64,000 bases of DNA from Pseudomonadota bacterium. Lineage in GTDB: Bacteria; Pseudomonadota; Gammaproteobacteria; Burkholderiales; Burkholderiaceae_C. Made by a program: the position numbers and the translations under genes. Under the pieces are notes generated by a model, which was not told the DNA's origin, did no database searches, and saw only the letters and a program-made list of their open reading frames with translations. Location of the stretch: positions 23,196 to 87,195 of the forward strand of contig JAEZWW010000103.1 of NCBI GenBank assembly GCA_023442945.1, given 5' to 3'. This document shows, one piece after another, positions 46,501 to 54,891 of this stretch (position 1 is its first letter; each line of letters starts with the position of its first letter).

Positions 46501-48072
46501 TCACGGTCCGCCTTCTGCAGTGACCGGAAGGTACTGCACCAACAAGCTCGGCTGTCCCTGGCGCGCCCAGCGAAACGGCAGGCGCACCGTTTGGGGCTGG
46601 GCCGGAAAGTCCAGCGCACGGACCGTGGTGCGCCACCAGGCGCGGGGTCCGGCGTCTTCGATGGCGATCATCCACCAGCCGGTGCCTTGCTGGCGCAGCG
46701 CGCGCACCGCGTCCAGCACGCACAGCTCGGCGTCCCACAGTTCGATATCGCACACGGTCACCGGTGCTTGGGGGAAGCGGCTGCGCAGCAAGCCGCCCGC
46801 GATGTGGCGGCTGGCGATGATGGGGCTGTGGCCGTCGTAGCCGGCGGCGCGCAGCTGTGCCTCCAGCGCGATGACGGACCAGTTGTGTCGGTCTTCGCGG
46901 CCGCGGCGGGCGTCGATGAGCGGGTCGAGCAGGCTCATCGCCCAGACCAGCAAGCCCATCGCGGCGACGGCTATCGCGTAGCGGCGCACGCCGCGCGCCT
47001 GATCGCCCAATGCCGGCCGCCAGGCGAACGCGGCCATCGGCAGCACCAGCACCATCGGATGGATCCAGCGGCCGTCCAGCTTGGCCACGCCGGCGAGCAG
47101 CACCATGCCCAGCAAGGCGGCGCCGATCAGCAGCAGGTAGCGCAGCAACAGCGGGGGTGCCCAGGGGGCATCGACCTGCGCTGGCGGCCCATCGGCGTCG
47201 GCACGCCCTATCCAAGCTCGCGCGCCAAAGGCCCACATCGCCATTGCGGCCCAGGGCAGGGCGCCCAGCACGAAGACCTTGAAGAAGTCGCCCAGACCGC
47301 TGCGCAGGGCCGACCAGCCGGGGGCCACGTCGGGTGGGCGCAGCTTGTCGACGGTGCTGCGCGTGGCGTCGTCCCAATTCGCCAACACCCACTGCGCGTG
47401 CGGGGCCACCAGCAGCGCCGCCACCAGCGGCACCAGCCACCAACCGCGGCCCAGCAGCGCGCGGCGCGGCGCGGGCAGGCTCAACGCAGCCAGCAACGCC
47501 GCGCCGACGATCAGCACGTAGCTGTACTTGCTCAGCACACCCACACCCATCACCGCGCCCAGCCACGCAAAGCCGCCGCGCGTGGGCCGCTGCACCTGGC
47601 GCAGCAACAGCCACCAGGTGGCGGCCACCGTGCAGGTGACGAGCACGGTGTGCGTCAGATCGCGCAGCACTTCCCAGCCCATGCCCGGCAACCAGACGAT
47701 GCCGAGCGCCGACAGCCAGGCGCTGCTGCGCGGCATGATCTGGCGCGCCGCCGCATAGAGGAAGACAAAGGTCAGCACCATCAACGCGTGCTTGACCACA
47801 GCGAGCGCCAGCACACTCGGGCCCAGCAGCGCGTTCACGCCCCATTGCAGCCAGGTGTAAAGCGGCGGTTGCGGCCCGTAGCCCCAGGCCAGCGACTGCG
47901 TCCAAACCAGCTGTTCCGCCTGGTCCCACATCACGGCGGACGACAGCAGCACCCGCGCCCCGGTGGCCAGCGTGGCCCACACCAGCAACCAGGTCAGCGG
48001 CGACGTCCAGCGGCGCCCGCCCGCTTCGCCGCGTTGGGGCGGAACACGCTGTTCGGACAAGGTGGTGGGCAT
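46501..48072 (-). CDS. GT39-like membrane glycosyltransferase
   Basis: A 523-residue integral membrane protein with about ten helices, of the ArnT/PMT-like glycosyltransferase family 39 type. The first periplasmic loop carries the acidic residue expected for the active site (AVMWDQAEQLVWTQSLAWGYGPQPPLYTWLQW). It probably transfers a sugar from a polyprenyl carrier to an envelope acceptor; which one is unknown. The start is uncertain: an ATG at 48072 or a GTG at 48120, neither with a good ribosome binding site. It stands alone between clpA and the exonuclease I gene. Confidence 0.85.
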   Translation of the reverse strand: MPTTLSEQRVPPQRGEAGGRRWTSPLTWLLVWATLATGARVLLSSAVMWDQAEQLVWTQSLAWGYGPQPPLYTWLQWGVNALLGPSVLALAVVKHALMVLTFVFLYAAARQIMPRSSAWLSALGIVWLPGMGWEVLRDLTHTVLVTCTVAATWWLLLRQVQRPTRGGFAWLGAVMGVGVLSKYSYVLIVGAALLAALSLPAPRRALLGRGWWLVPLVAALLVAPHAQWVLANWDDATRSTVDKLRPPDVAPGWSALRSGLGDFFKVFVLGALPWAAMAMWAFGARAWIGRADADGPPAQVDAPWAPPLLLRYLLLIGAALLGMVLLAGVAKLDGRWIHPMVLVLPMAAFAWRPALGDQARGVRRYAIAVAAMGLLVWAMSLLDPLIDARRGREDRHNWSVIALEAQLRAAGYDGHSPIIASRHIAGGLLRSRFPQAPVTVCDIELWDAELCVLDAVRALRQQGTGWWMIAIEDAGPRAWWRTTVRALDFPAQPQTVRLPFRWARQGQPSLLVQYLPVTAEGGP

Positions 48073-48156
48073 GGCGGCGGGCTGGGCGACGCAGCGGTGC
48101 TGGACGGTCAAGCGTTGCACCTGAAGTGCGATGGGCTACTGCATAGAGTAGGCGTT

Positions 48157-48220
48157 TTGCTACACCAAGCATAGCTGCCTGCGCAGATGGCACTAGCGCT
48201 GCAGCCTGATTTGTCTCAGA
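48157..48220 (+). repeat. Interspersed repeat, copy 12
   Basis: TTGCTACACCAAGCATAGCT, GCCTGCGCAGATGG, GCAGCCTGATTTG. Confidence 0.8.
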
Positions 48221-48370
48221 AAACGCACACCGAAGAACATCCACGACATGGCAGAAGCACCTGCGCGACGTGGTCCATCATCACCTGCCTGGTGCGCGAC
48301 AGCGTGACAGTGGGCGCCGCAGGCGAGGCCACGAGGCGGTGCGTTAGCCAGTTTTGTGGAAATACCGGGG

Positions 48371-48417
48371 CTTGGCCCTAGAACCAGCAGCGCGGGCAGC
48401 TATCAAAAGCGTAGTGC
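48371..48417 (-). repeat. Interspersed repeat, copy 13
   Basis: Reverse orientation: CACTACGCTTTTGATAGCTG, then CCCGCGCTGCTGGTTCTAGG, GCCAAG. Confidence 0.8.
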
Positions 48418-48468
48418 TCTGCGCCGATGCCGCCGTCGCCCATGGCCGGCGGTTATGCTCGCGCCACC

Positions 48469-49923
48469 ATGAGCATGCCCACCTTCCTCTGGCACGACTA
48501 CGAGACCTTCGGTGCCAACCCGCGGCGCGACCGGCCCGCGCAGTTCGCCGCCATCCGAACCGACGCCGAGCTGAACGAAATCGGCGAGCCGGTCATGCTG
48601 TACTGCCAGCCAGCGAACGACGCGCTGCCCGACCCCGAGTCCTGCCTGATCACCGGCATCACCCCGCAGGAATGCGCCGCCAAGGGCGTGCCCGAACACG
48701 CCTTCGCGCAGCAAATCCACGCGCTGTTAGCCGAGCCCGGCACCATCGGCGTCGGCTACAACTCGATCCGCTTTGACGACGAGGTCACGCGCTTCTTGCT
48801 GTGGCGCAACCTGCGCGACCCGTACGCGCGCGAATGGCAGAACGACTGCGGCCGGTGGGACCTGCTCGACGTCGTGCGCGCCGCCCACGCGCTGCGCCCC
48901 GAAGGCATCGAATGGCCCCAAGGCGACGACGGCCAGACCAGCTTCCGCCTGGAAAAGCTCAGCGCCGCCAACGGCCTGCTGCATGAGGCAGCGCACGACG
49001 CGCTGTCCGACGTGCGCGCCACCATCGCGCTGGCGCGCCTGCTGCGCGAGCGCCAGCCCAAGCTGTTCGACTTCTGCCTGGCGCTGCGAAAAAAAGAGCG
49101 GGTCGCGCAGGAACTGGGCCTGCCCAGCACGCTGCGCGACGCACGGCCCTTCCTGCACGTCAGTGGCATGTTCGGTGCCGCGCGCGGCTGTATCGCCGTC
49201 ATGTGGCCGCTGGCCATGCACCCGACCAACAAGAACGAGCTGCTGGCCTGGGACCTGTCCGCCGACCCCACCGAGCTGGCCGACCTGCAGCCCGATCAGG
49301 TGCGGGAGCGCCTCTTCACCCCCAGCGCCGACCTGCCCGAAGGCGTGACGCGCCTGCCCATCAAGGGCGTTCACCTGAACAAGTCGCCCATCGTTGTCAG
49401 CAGCCTGAAGACGCTGAGGCCCGAACTGGCCGAACGCTGGGGCATCGACATGGCCCAGGCCGCGCGCCACGCGGATGCGCTGCGCGCGCTGCCCGACCTG
49501 AGCGCGCTGTGGCCCGCCGTGTTTGAACGCCCGCGCGGCGAACCGCTGGACGTCGACGAAGACCTGTACGGCGGCTTCGTCGGCAACAACGACCGCCGCC
49601 GGCTGGAATCGCTGCTGACCCTGTCACCGGATGAACTGGCGCGCGACCGCACGGGCTTTGACGACCCGCGCCTGGCCGAACTCGTCTTCCGCTACCGCGC
49701 CCGCAACTTCCCAGACACCCTGAATGAGCCCGACGCCGAGCGCTGGCACGCCCACCGCGTCGCGCGCCTGCTGGAAGGCGAAGGCGGCGCGCTGACGGTG
49801 CAGGCGCTGTTCGACCGCATCGACACGTTGGCCGAACGCGCCGACACCGCCGAAGACGAGCACGCCCAGGGCATTCTGGAAGCGTTGTACGAATGGGGCG
49901 AAGCGATGGCGCCCGATGCATGA
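48469..49923 (+). CDS. sbcB: Exodeoxyribonuclease I
   Basis: A 484-residue 3'-to-5' single-strand DNA exonuclease of the DnaQ superfamily. The DEDDh motifs are LWHDYETFG (catalytic Asp and Glu), YNSIRFDDEVTRF, and HDALSDVRATIAL with the catalytic His and last Asp. The SH3-like and helical C-terminal domains (about 200-480) bring it to the usual length. The start at 48469 is two codons before another ATG. A repeat copy lies just upstream. Confidence 0.95.
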   Translation: MSMPTFLWHDYETFGANPRRDRPAQFAAIRTDAELNEIGEPVMLYCQPANDALPDPESCLITGITPQECAAKGVPEHAFAQQIHALLAEPGTIGVGYNSIRFDDEVTRFLLWRNLRDPYAREWQNDCGRWDLLDVVRAAHALRPEGIEWPQGDDGQTSFRLEKLSAANGLLHEAAHDALSDVRATIALARLLRERQPKLFDFCLALRKKERVAQELGLPSTLRDARPFLHVSGMFGAARGCIAVMWPLAMHPTNKNELLAWDLSADPTELADLQPDQVRERLFTPSADLPEGVTRLPIKGVHLNKSPIVVSSLKTLRPELAERWGIDMAQAARHADALRALPDLSALWPAVFERPRGEPLDVDEDLYGGFVGNNDRRRLESLLTLSPDELARDRTGFDDPRLAELVFRYRARNFPDTLNEPDAERWHAHRVARLLEGEGGALTVQALFDRIDTLAERADTAEDEHAQGILEALYEWGEAMAPDA

Positions 49924-49930
49924 AAGACTG

Positions 49931-49998
49931 GTTGCTATGCAAAAGCTAGCTGGTCGCGCAGATGTTTCTGGCGCTGGCGGCACAATCCTTATGAAAAT
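49931..49998 (+). repeat. Interspersed repeat, copy 14
   Basis: TTGCTATGCAAAAGCTAGCT, GGTCGCGCAGATGTTTCTGG, CGCTGGCGGCACAATCCTT. It begins 8 bp after the exonuclease I stop codon. Confidence 0.8.
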
Positions 49999-50007
49999 GG
50001 AGTGGCA

Positions 50008-50568
50008 ATGACCGAATCGGCAATTCAGGCGATGCGCGCACCGCAGTGCAACGCTCGCGCGGTGCGAAGCTGGGGCGTGCCTCTCATGGCGTTGGCGGCG
50101 ATGGTGGCTGCGACGGGCGCCAGCGCGGCGCCACCGGCCTACAAACCGCCGCCAGAGCCCGCGCTGAAGCGCTGGGAAGCGCGCTTTCGGCCCGGCTTGT
50201 ACGAGGTGCGCGAATTCGCGTTGGATGCTGCAGGCCAACCGATCGAGACGGGCGCCAGAACCAGCCAGGCCTGCCTGGAAAAGACGGCGCTGAGCAAGAT
50301 GGCGCGTTTCCCACTGGGTGCGGCGGCACTGTGGCAGTGCCAGCCGCTGAACGCGACGTTGGAGGCGGCCGCGCTGTCGGTCGCCATGGTGTGTCCTGCT
50401 GGGGAGAAAGACGCGCGGCCTACCGGCGCGATGGCACTGGTTCGCTGGGTCGACAAACAGCAGTTTGAAACCGTGGCGCAGAAGTTCGTGATGGCGCCCG
50501 GCGGCGAGGTCGATCGTTTGCTGCTGTCCGAAGGCGCCACAGTCACGCGCTTGGGCAATTGCAAGTAG
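50008..50568 (+). CDS. Small secreted protein, DUF3617-like
   Basis: A 186-residue protein with a signal peptide (VPLMALAAMVAATGASAAPP). The mature domain has the pattern WEARFRPGLYEVREF, a cysteine in SQACLEK and a terminal VTRLGNCK, as in DUF3617-type periplasmic proteins of unknown function. GGAG precedes the ATG at 50008. A decayed paralogue follows at 50702, showing that the pair arose by tandem duplication. Confidence 0.75.
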   Translation: MTESAIQAMRAPQCNARAVRSWGVPLMALAAMVAATGASAAPPAYKPPPEPALKRWEARFRPGLYEVREFALDAAGQPIETGARTSQACLEKTALSKMARFPLGAAALWQCQPLNATLEAAALSVAMVCPAGEKDARPTGAMALVRWVDKQQFETVAQKFVMAPGGEVDRLLLSEGATVTRLGNCK

Positions 50569-50701
50569 GGCATCGGCGCCCTTCGGCGTTGAGGCGGGTG
50601 CCGTCAGCCAGCCGGACCTTGGTGCCGGTCTGGTGCGGCGGCCGCTGCGTTGTGTGGTCCACCGGTAGGGGCGTGAACGAAATCGATGAGGGGCGTGCGC
50701 C

Positions 50702-51226
50702 ATGAAGCTCTGCAGGCGGTCAAGCCGTGCGTTGATGGGGCTCGGATGGCTCTGGGCAGTGGCGGGCCCGTTGGCGGCGCTGGCCGACCAACGGCGGCGG
50801 CGTTGCCTTCCGAACGCGCCCTGGCGCAGTGGGAAGCACGTTTCAAACCCGGGCGCTATGTGGTGCAGAGTTACGACGTCGAACCGAACGGATGGAAGGT
50901 CGTGCCGGGCACCGAGAAGCGGACAGAAGCCTGCTTGTCGCCGGGCGACTTGCGCGCTTACGCACGCTTTCCGTTGATGGAGGGGGTGCACGATTGCGGG
51001 GGCCGAGCTGACGGCGAGTGCGTTCGTGGTTTTCGCGAGGGCGTGCGCGCACCGGGACGCACCGGGACAGCGGCTCCGCGGGGGCGCAAAGCTCGAATGG
51101 GTCGACCGCAGCCGTTTCACCGTGGTCGAAAGCCTGTTTCTATGGGGGCCGGGCAAGCCGGCGCCACCGAAAATCCTTGTGGGGCAAGAAACGCAGGTCC
51201 AGCGCCTCGGTGATTGCACGCCGTAA
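50702..51226 (+). pseudogene. Decayed tandem paralogue of the DUF3617-like secreted protein
   Basis: The paralogue can be followed through three frames. A signal peptide (MGLGWLWAVAGPLAALADQ) lies in the first. LAQWEARFKPGRYVVQSYDV ... TEACLSPGDLRAYARFPL lies in the second, beginning near 50790 in a CGG-rich run. LEWVDRSRFTVVESLFLW ... VQRLGDCTP lies in the third, beginning near 51000 at a run of five G. The conserved WEARF-PG-Y, CL and final Cys match the intact gene at 50008. Two frameshifts at GC-rich short repeats mean either real decay or sequencing errors. Confidence 0.75.
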
Positions 51227-51235
51227 AACCGCGTT

Positions 51236-51301
51236 TTGCTATCGAATAAGAAGCTGCCTGCGCAAGTGTTTGTAGGGCTGCAAGGCGATTTTTCATAAAA
51301 A
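51236..51301 (+). repeat. Interspersed repeat, copy 15
   Basis: TTGCTATCGAATAAGAAGCTG, CCTGCGCAAGTGTTTGTAGGG, CTGCAAGGCGATTTTTCAT. Confidence 0.85.
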
Positions 51302-51327
51302 ATGCGGGGGTGCTCGGCGCTCCGCCC

Positions 51328-51894
51328 TCAGGCCCGCCAGGCCGCCCACCACAGCCGCGCGCGCATGCCCAGCGTGGTGGTGTAGCCCACGCTGGTGCTG
51401 CTGATGCTGCCGTCCGGCGCGACCACCACCAGCGCCGGCACGGCGCCGAGGCCATAGCGGCGCGCGATGTCGGCGCGCGGGTCGATCACCGTGGCCCAGT
51501 CCAGACCGCGTTGGCCCATTACGCGACCGACGTTGGCGACGTCGCCGGAGCTCATCGCGACGCTCAGCACCGGCCAATCGGCCGCCACGCGGCTGACGTT
51601 GCCTTCTTCCAGCCGGCAGATGCCGCACCATTCCGCCCAGAAGTGCAGCGCGACCGGCCGCCCCGGGTGCGCCGCGCGCCATTGCGCCAGCGACATGGTC
51701 ACGCCCGGCTGCGTGCTGACCGCCAGCGCATCGAAGTCGGGCGCTGGCCCGCTGGGCACGTGGCGCGTCTGCCACCAGTGAAAGCCAGCGAGGATGGCCA
51801 AAGCCATCAGCAGGTTGGGGAGCCAGCGGCGCAGGCGGGCGGCAAGGCCCGGGCGCGGTGGGGGTGTGGAGGAAGGCGTGGAAGGGGCGATCAT
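51328..51894 (-). CDS. Membrane-anchored thioredoxin-like protein (TlpA/ScsD type)
   Basis: A 188-residue protein with an N-terminal membrane anchor (NLLMALAILAGFHWW) and a periplasmic thioredoxin fold. The redox motif is CGIC in HFWAEWCGICRLEEG, and the cis-proline region is GLGAVPALVVVAPDG. It resembles ScsD/protein-disulfide oxidoreductases that reduce periplasmic thiols. The start at 51894 has a weak ribosome binding site. The next gene upstream is the divergent-side end of the tol operon. Confidence 0.88.
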   Translation of the reverse strand: MIAPSTPSSTPPPRPGLAARLRRWLPNLLMALAILAGFHWWQTRHVPSGPAPDFDALAVSTQPGVTMSLAQWRAAHPGRPVALHFWAEWCGICRLEEGNVSRVAADWPVLSVAMSSGDVANVGRVMGQRGLDWATVIDPRADIARRYGLGAVPALVVVAPDGSISSTSVGYTTTLGMRARLWWAAWRA

Positions 51895-52076
51895 TGTGGG
51901 TAATTTCGGGGGGCGCACGCGCGGTGGTGTAGCGCCAGTCCGCAATCGCCACCGTTCGAGGGCGGCTGCGTGTACGCGTGGCGGGCACACCGACGCCTTA
52001 TTGCAGGCAGCGTCGCGCGTTCCGTCAGGTCACCGACCGGCGGCGAAGTTCCACCCAAGCTGGATGTGGCCAAGAG

Positions 52077-52107
52077 CGTGGGCGCGCCGCTTTGGCGTTC
52101 GCCCACG
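52077..52107 (-). terminator. Strong hairpin just after tolA
   Basis: CGTGGGCG-CGCC pairs with GGCG-TT-CGCCCACG around GCTTT, four bases beyond the tolA stop codon. There is no T run, so it may act in mRNA stabilisation or as a weak terminator. Confidence 0.5.
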
Positions 52108-52110
52108 GCA

Positions 52111-53310
52111 TCAGTCGCGCCGGTTGAACGCGATTTCGAGCGGGTTGTAGTAGCGACCGCCGTCCGACGGCAGCTTTTCGGTGCGGTCCAGGGCGCGCAG
52201 AACGGCGTCGTCCCAGGACTTCACGCCGCTGGATTTCACGACGCGGGCGCTGATGATGGTGCCGGTCGGGCCCGTGCGCACTTCCACCACGGTGCGCGGG
52301 TTGCCGGGCACGTCGTCCGTGAACACGATGTTCGGGCGCACTGCGGCGCGGATCCTGCCCGCGTACCCCGCCGAGGGGCCCGCGTCGCGTTCATCCTGAC
52401 CGCCGGTGTTGCCACCGCCCTTGCCTTTGCCAGTGGCCGTCCCGCCATCCGAATCCGCGCTGCCGGCCATCTTGGCCATGCGCGCCAATTCGGCCTTGCG
52501 ACGGGCGTCCGATTCCTTGGCGTCGCGCGCGGCTGCGTCGGCCTTGGCCTTCTTCGCGTCCGCGTCCGCTTTGGCCTTGGCCGCAGCCTCGGCCTTGGCT
52601 TCCGCCTTCGCTTTTTCAGCCGCTTCGGCTTTGGCCTTGGCTTGCTTCTCGGCTTCGGCCTTCTTCTTGGCTTCGGCGGCTGCCTCGCGGCGTTCGGCTT
52701 CTTCTTCCTTTTTCTTCTCGGCGGCGGCTTGCTTGCGCTGCTCTTCGTCTTTGCGCTTCTTCTCTTCGGCCGCTTTCTTCTGCGCCAGTGCGCGCTTTTC
52801 CTCGGCCTTTTCCTTTTCGCGCTCGCGCCGTTCCTGCTCTTCCTCGCGGCGCTCTTTTTCTTCTTCGCGCTTGCGCTCGGCTTCTTTCTTGGCCTGGGCC
52901 AGCTTGCGCACCTCGTCCTCTTTTTTCTTCTTCTGGGCGAGGGCGATCTCGGCGTCGCGCGCTTCATCCACCTCGGGCTTGGGCGCCGGCGCGGGTTTCG
53001 GCGGTGGCGCCTTGACCTCGGGCTTGGGCTCCGGTTTGGGCGGTGGAGGTGGTGGCACGACGCGCTCGACCGGCGGCGGCGGAGGCGGCGCCGGCGCCTT
53101 GGGGGCGGATTTGGCCGACGCGGATTGCGCAGACGGCGACCACAGCTCGGCCTCCACCGCGTCTTCGGTGGCTTCGTGCTTCCAGTTCAGGCCCCAGGTC
53201 AGCGCCAGGATCAGCAGCAGGTGGGCGATCAACGCCAGCGTGAGCGCACGACCAATGCCACGCTGTGGCGGTGGGGCGAATTCGTTGCGCTCGGCGGTGC
53301 TGGCGTTCAC
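52111..53310 (-). CDS. tolA: TolA, envelope-spanning Tol-Pal component
   Basis: A 399-residue protein with one N-terminal membrane helix (LTLALIAHLLLILALTWGL), a Pro-rich segment (about 70-115), a very long Lys/Glu/Ala coiled helix (about 115-290) and a C-terminal TolA domain (SAGYAGRIRAAVRPNIVF ... YYNPLEIAFNRRD). It links the inner-membrane TolQR motor to TolB/Pal during division. It follows tolR by 11 bp. No tolB or pal lies downstream; a gene on the other side of the hairpin is a thioredoxin-like protein. Confidence 0.95.
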   Translation of the reverse strand: MNASTAERNEFAPPPQRGIGRALTLALIAHLLLILALTWGLNWKHEATEDAVEAELWSPSAQSASAKSAPKAPAPPPPPPVERVVPPPPPPKPEPKPEVKAPPPKPAPAPKPEVDEARDAEIALAQKKKKEDEVRKLAQAKKEAERKREEEKERREEEQERREREKEKAEEKRALAQKKAAEEKKRKDEEQRKQAAAEKKKEEEAERREAAAEAKKKAEAEKQAKAKAEAAEKAKAEAKAEAAAKAKADADAKKAKADAAARDAKESDARRKAELARMAKMAGSADSDGGTATGKGKGGGNTGGQDERDAGPSAGYAGRIRAAVRPNIVFTDDVPGNPRTVVEVRTGPTGTIISARVVKSSGVKSWDDAVLRALDRTEKLPSDGGRYYNPLEIAFNRRD

Positions 53311-53321
53311 GGGCGGCGGCC

Positions 53322-53732
<411 letters not shown>

Positions 53733-53736
53733 GGCC

Positions 53737-54453
53737 TCAGTACCCGGTCGGCGAGCCCGACGACGCTGCAGCAGGCGTGTGCACGCCCAGGTTGCGCTGC
53801 AGGATGTTGGAGAACTCTTCGATGAAGGTTTCCTGCTTGATCGAGATGCGGTCGATGTCGCGCGCGAAGCGGTTGTAGGCGACGACCGCCGGGATAGCGG
53901 CGAACAGGCCCAGCGCCGTGGCCACCAGGGCTTCGGCAATGCCCGGCGCCACCGTGGCCAGCGTCACTTGCTGCAGGCCGGCCAGGCCGGTGAAGGCGTG
54001 CATGATGCCCCACACGGTGCCGAACAGGCCGACGTAAGGGCTGATGGAGCCGACCGAGGCCAGGAAGGACAGGTTGGATTCGGTGGCGTCCATCTCGCGC
54101 TGAAAGCTCGCGCGCATGGCGCGGCGCGCGCCGTCCAGCAGGGTGCCGGGGTCGGCGATGCGGCGTTCACGCAGCTTCTGGTATTCGCGCATGCCGCTGG
54201 CGAAGATGCGTTCCATCGGGCCGCCCTGGCGCGCGTTCTGCGCGGCAGCGGCGTACAAATCGTTCAGGCTGGTGCCGGACCAGAACTCGCGCTCGAATTC
54301 ATCGTTCTGCGCCTTGATTTCCTTCAGCGAGCGCAGTTTGCGGAAGATCGCGGCCCAACTGGCGATGGAGCCGATCAGCAGCACGAGCATCACCAACTGC
54401 ACGGTGAAGCTGGCGTGCAGGACCAGCTGGAGGATGGACATGTCCTGGTTCAT
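53737..54453 (-). CDS. tolQ: TolQ
   Basis: A 238-residue three-helix proton-channel subunit of the Tol-Pal system. The signatures are SVGSISPYVGLFGTVWGIMH and VATALGLFAAIPAVVAYNRF. The ATG overlaps the ybgC stop as ATGA, so translation is coupled to ybgC. Confidence 0.95.
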   Translation of the reverse strand: MNQDMSILQLVLHASFTVQLVMLVLLIGSIASWAAIFRKLRSLKEIKAQNDEFEREFWSGTSLNDLYAAAAQNARQGGPMERIFASGMREYQKLRERRIADPGTLLDGARRAMRASFQREMDATESNLSFLASVGSISPYVGLFGTVWGIMHAFTGLAGLQQVTLATVAPGIAEALVATALGLFAAIPAVVAYNRFARDIDRISIKQETFIEEFSNILQRNLGVHTPAAASSGSPTGY

Positions 54454-54878
54454 GGATTCAACTTTTCTAGGATGGCGGACGGAATGCGCGCCGGCTTCAT
54501 GGATTCGGCTTCAACCCAGCCGATGCGTATGCTGCCCTCGCACAGCAAGGCGCCACGCGATGCTGTCGCTGGGGCAGCCTTAGGAGACCTCAACCACGCC
54601 TGCTGCTGGACCACCAAGGCCGTCCGGCCGCTGGTTTGGAGTTCAGCCGTGACCAGAAGTTCATCGTCGAGCCGGGCCGGGCGCAGGTATTTGAGGGCCG
54701 CGTCCGCCACGACGAACATGCCGCCGGCCTGTTCACGCAGGGCCCATTGGCCGATACCCAGGGCGCGCAGCCATTCGGTGCGGGCGCGTTCGAAGTACTT
54801 CAGGTAATTGGCGTAAAACACGATGCCACCGGCATCGGTATCTTCCCAGTAGACGCGGACGGGCAATTCAAACGCCAT
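54450..54878 (-). CDS. ybgC: Tol-Pal-associated acyl-CoA thioesterase YbgC
   Basis: A 142-residue hotdog-fold thioesterase. The active-site region is RVYWEDTDAGGIVFYANYLK, with the aspartate of the YbgC/4-hydroxybenzoyl-CoA thioesterase type, followed by FERARTEWLRALG. The start at 54878 gives the family's normal length. It is first of the ybgC-tolQRA operon. Confidence 0.95.
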   Translation of the reverse strand: MAFELPVRVYWEDTDAGGIVFYANYLKYFERARTEWLRALGIGQWALREQAGGMFVVADAALKYLRPARLDDELLVTAELQTSGRTALVVQQQAWLRSPKAAPATASRGALLCEGSIRIGWVEAESMKPARIPSAILEKLNP

Positions 54879-54891
54879 CGGCCCGGGTCCC

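Larger units (their letters stand above)
48073..48468. other. Gap with two facing repeat copies
   Basis: About 395 bp without a supportable gene, bounded by repeat copies in opposite orientation (48157-48220 and 48371-48417). The copies bracket about 150 bp of unassigned DNA. Confidence 0.5.
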
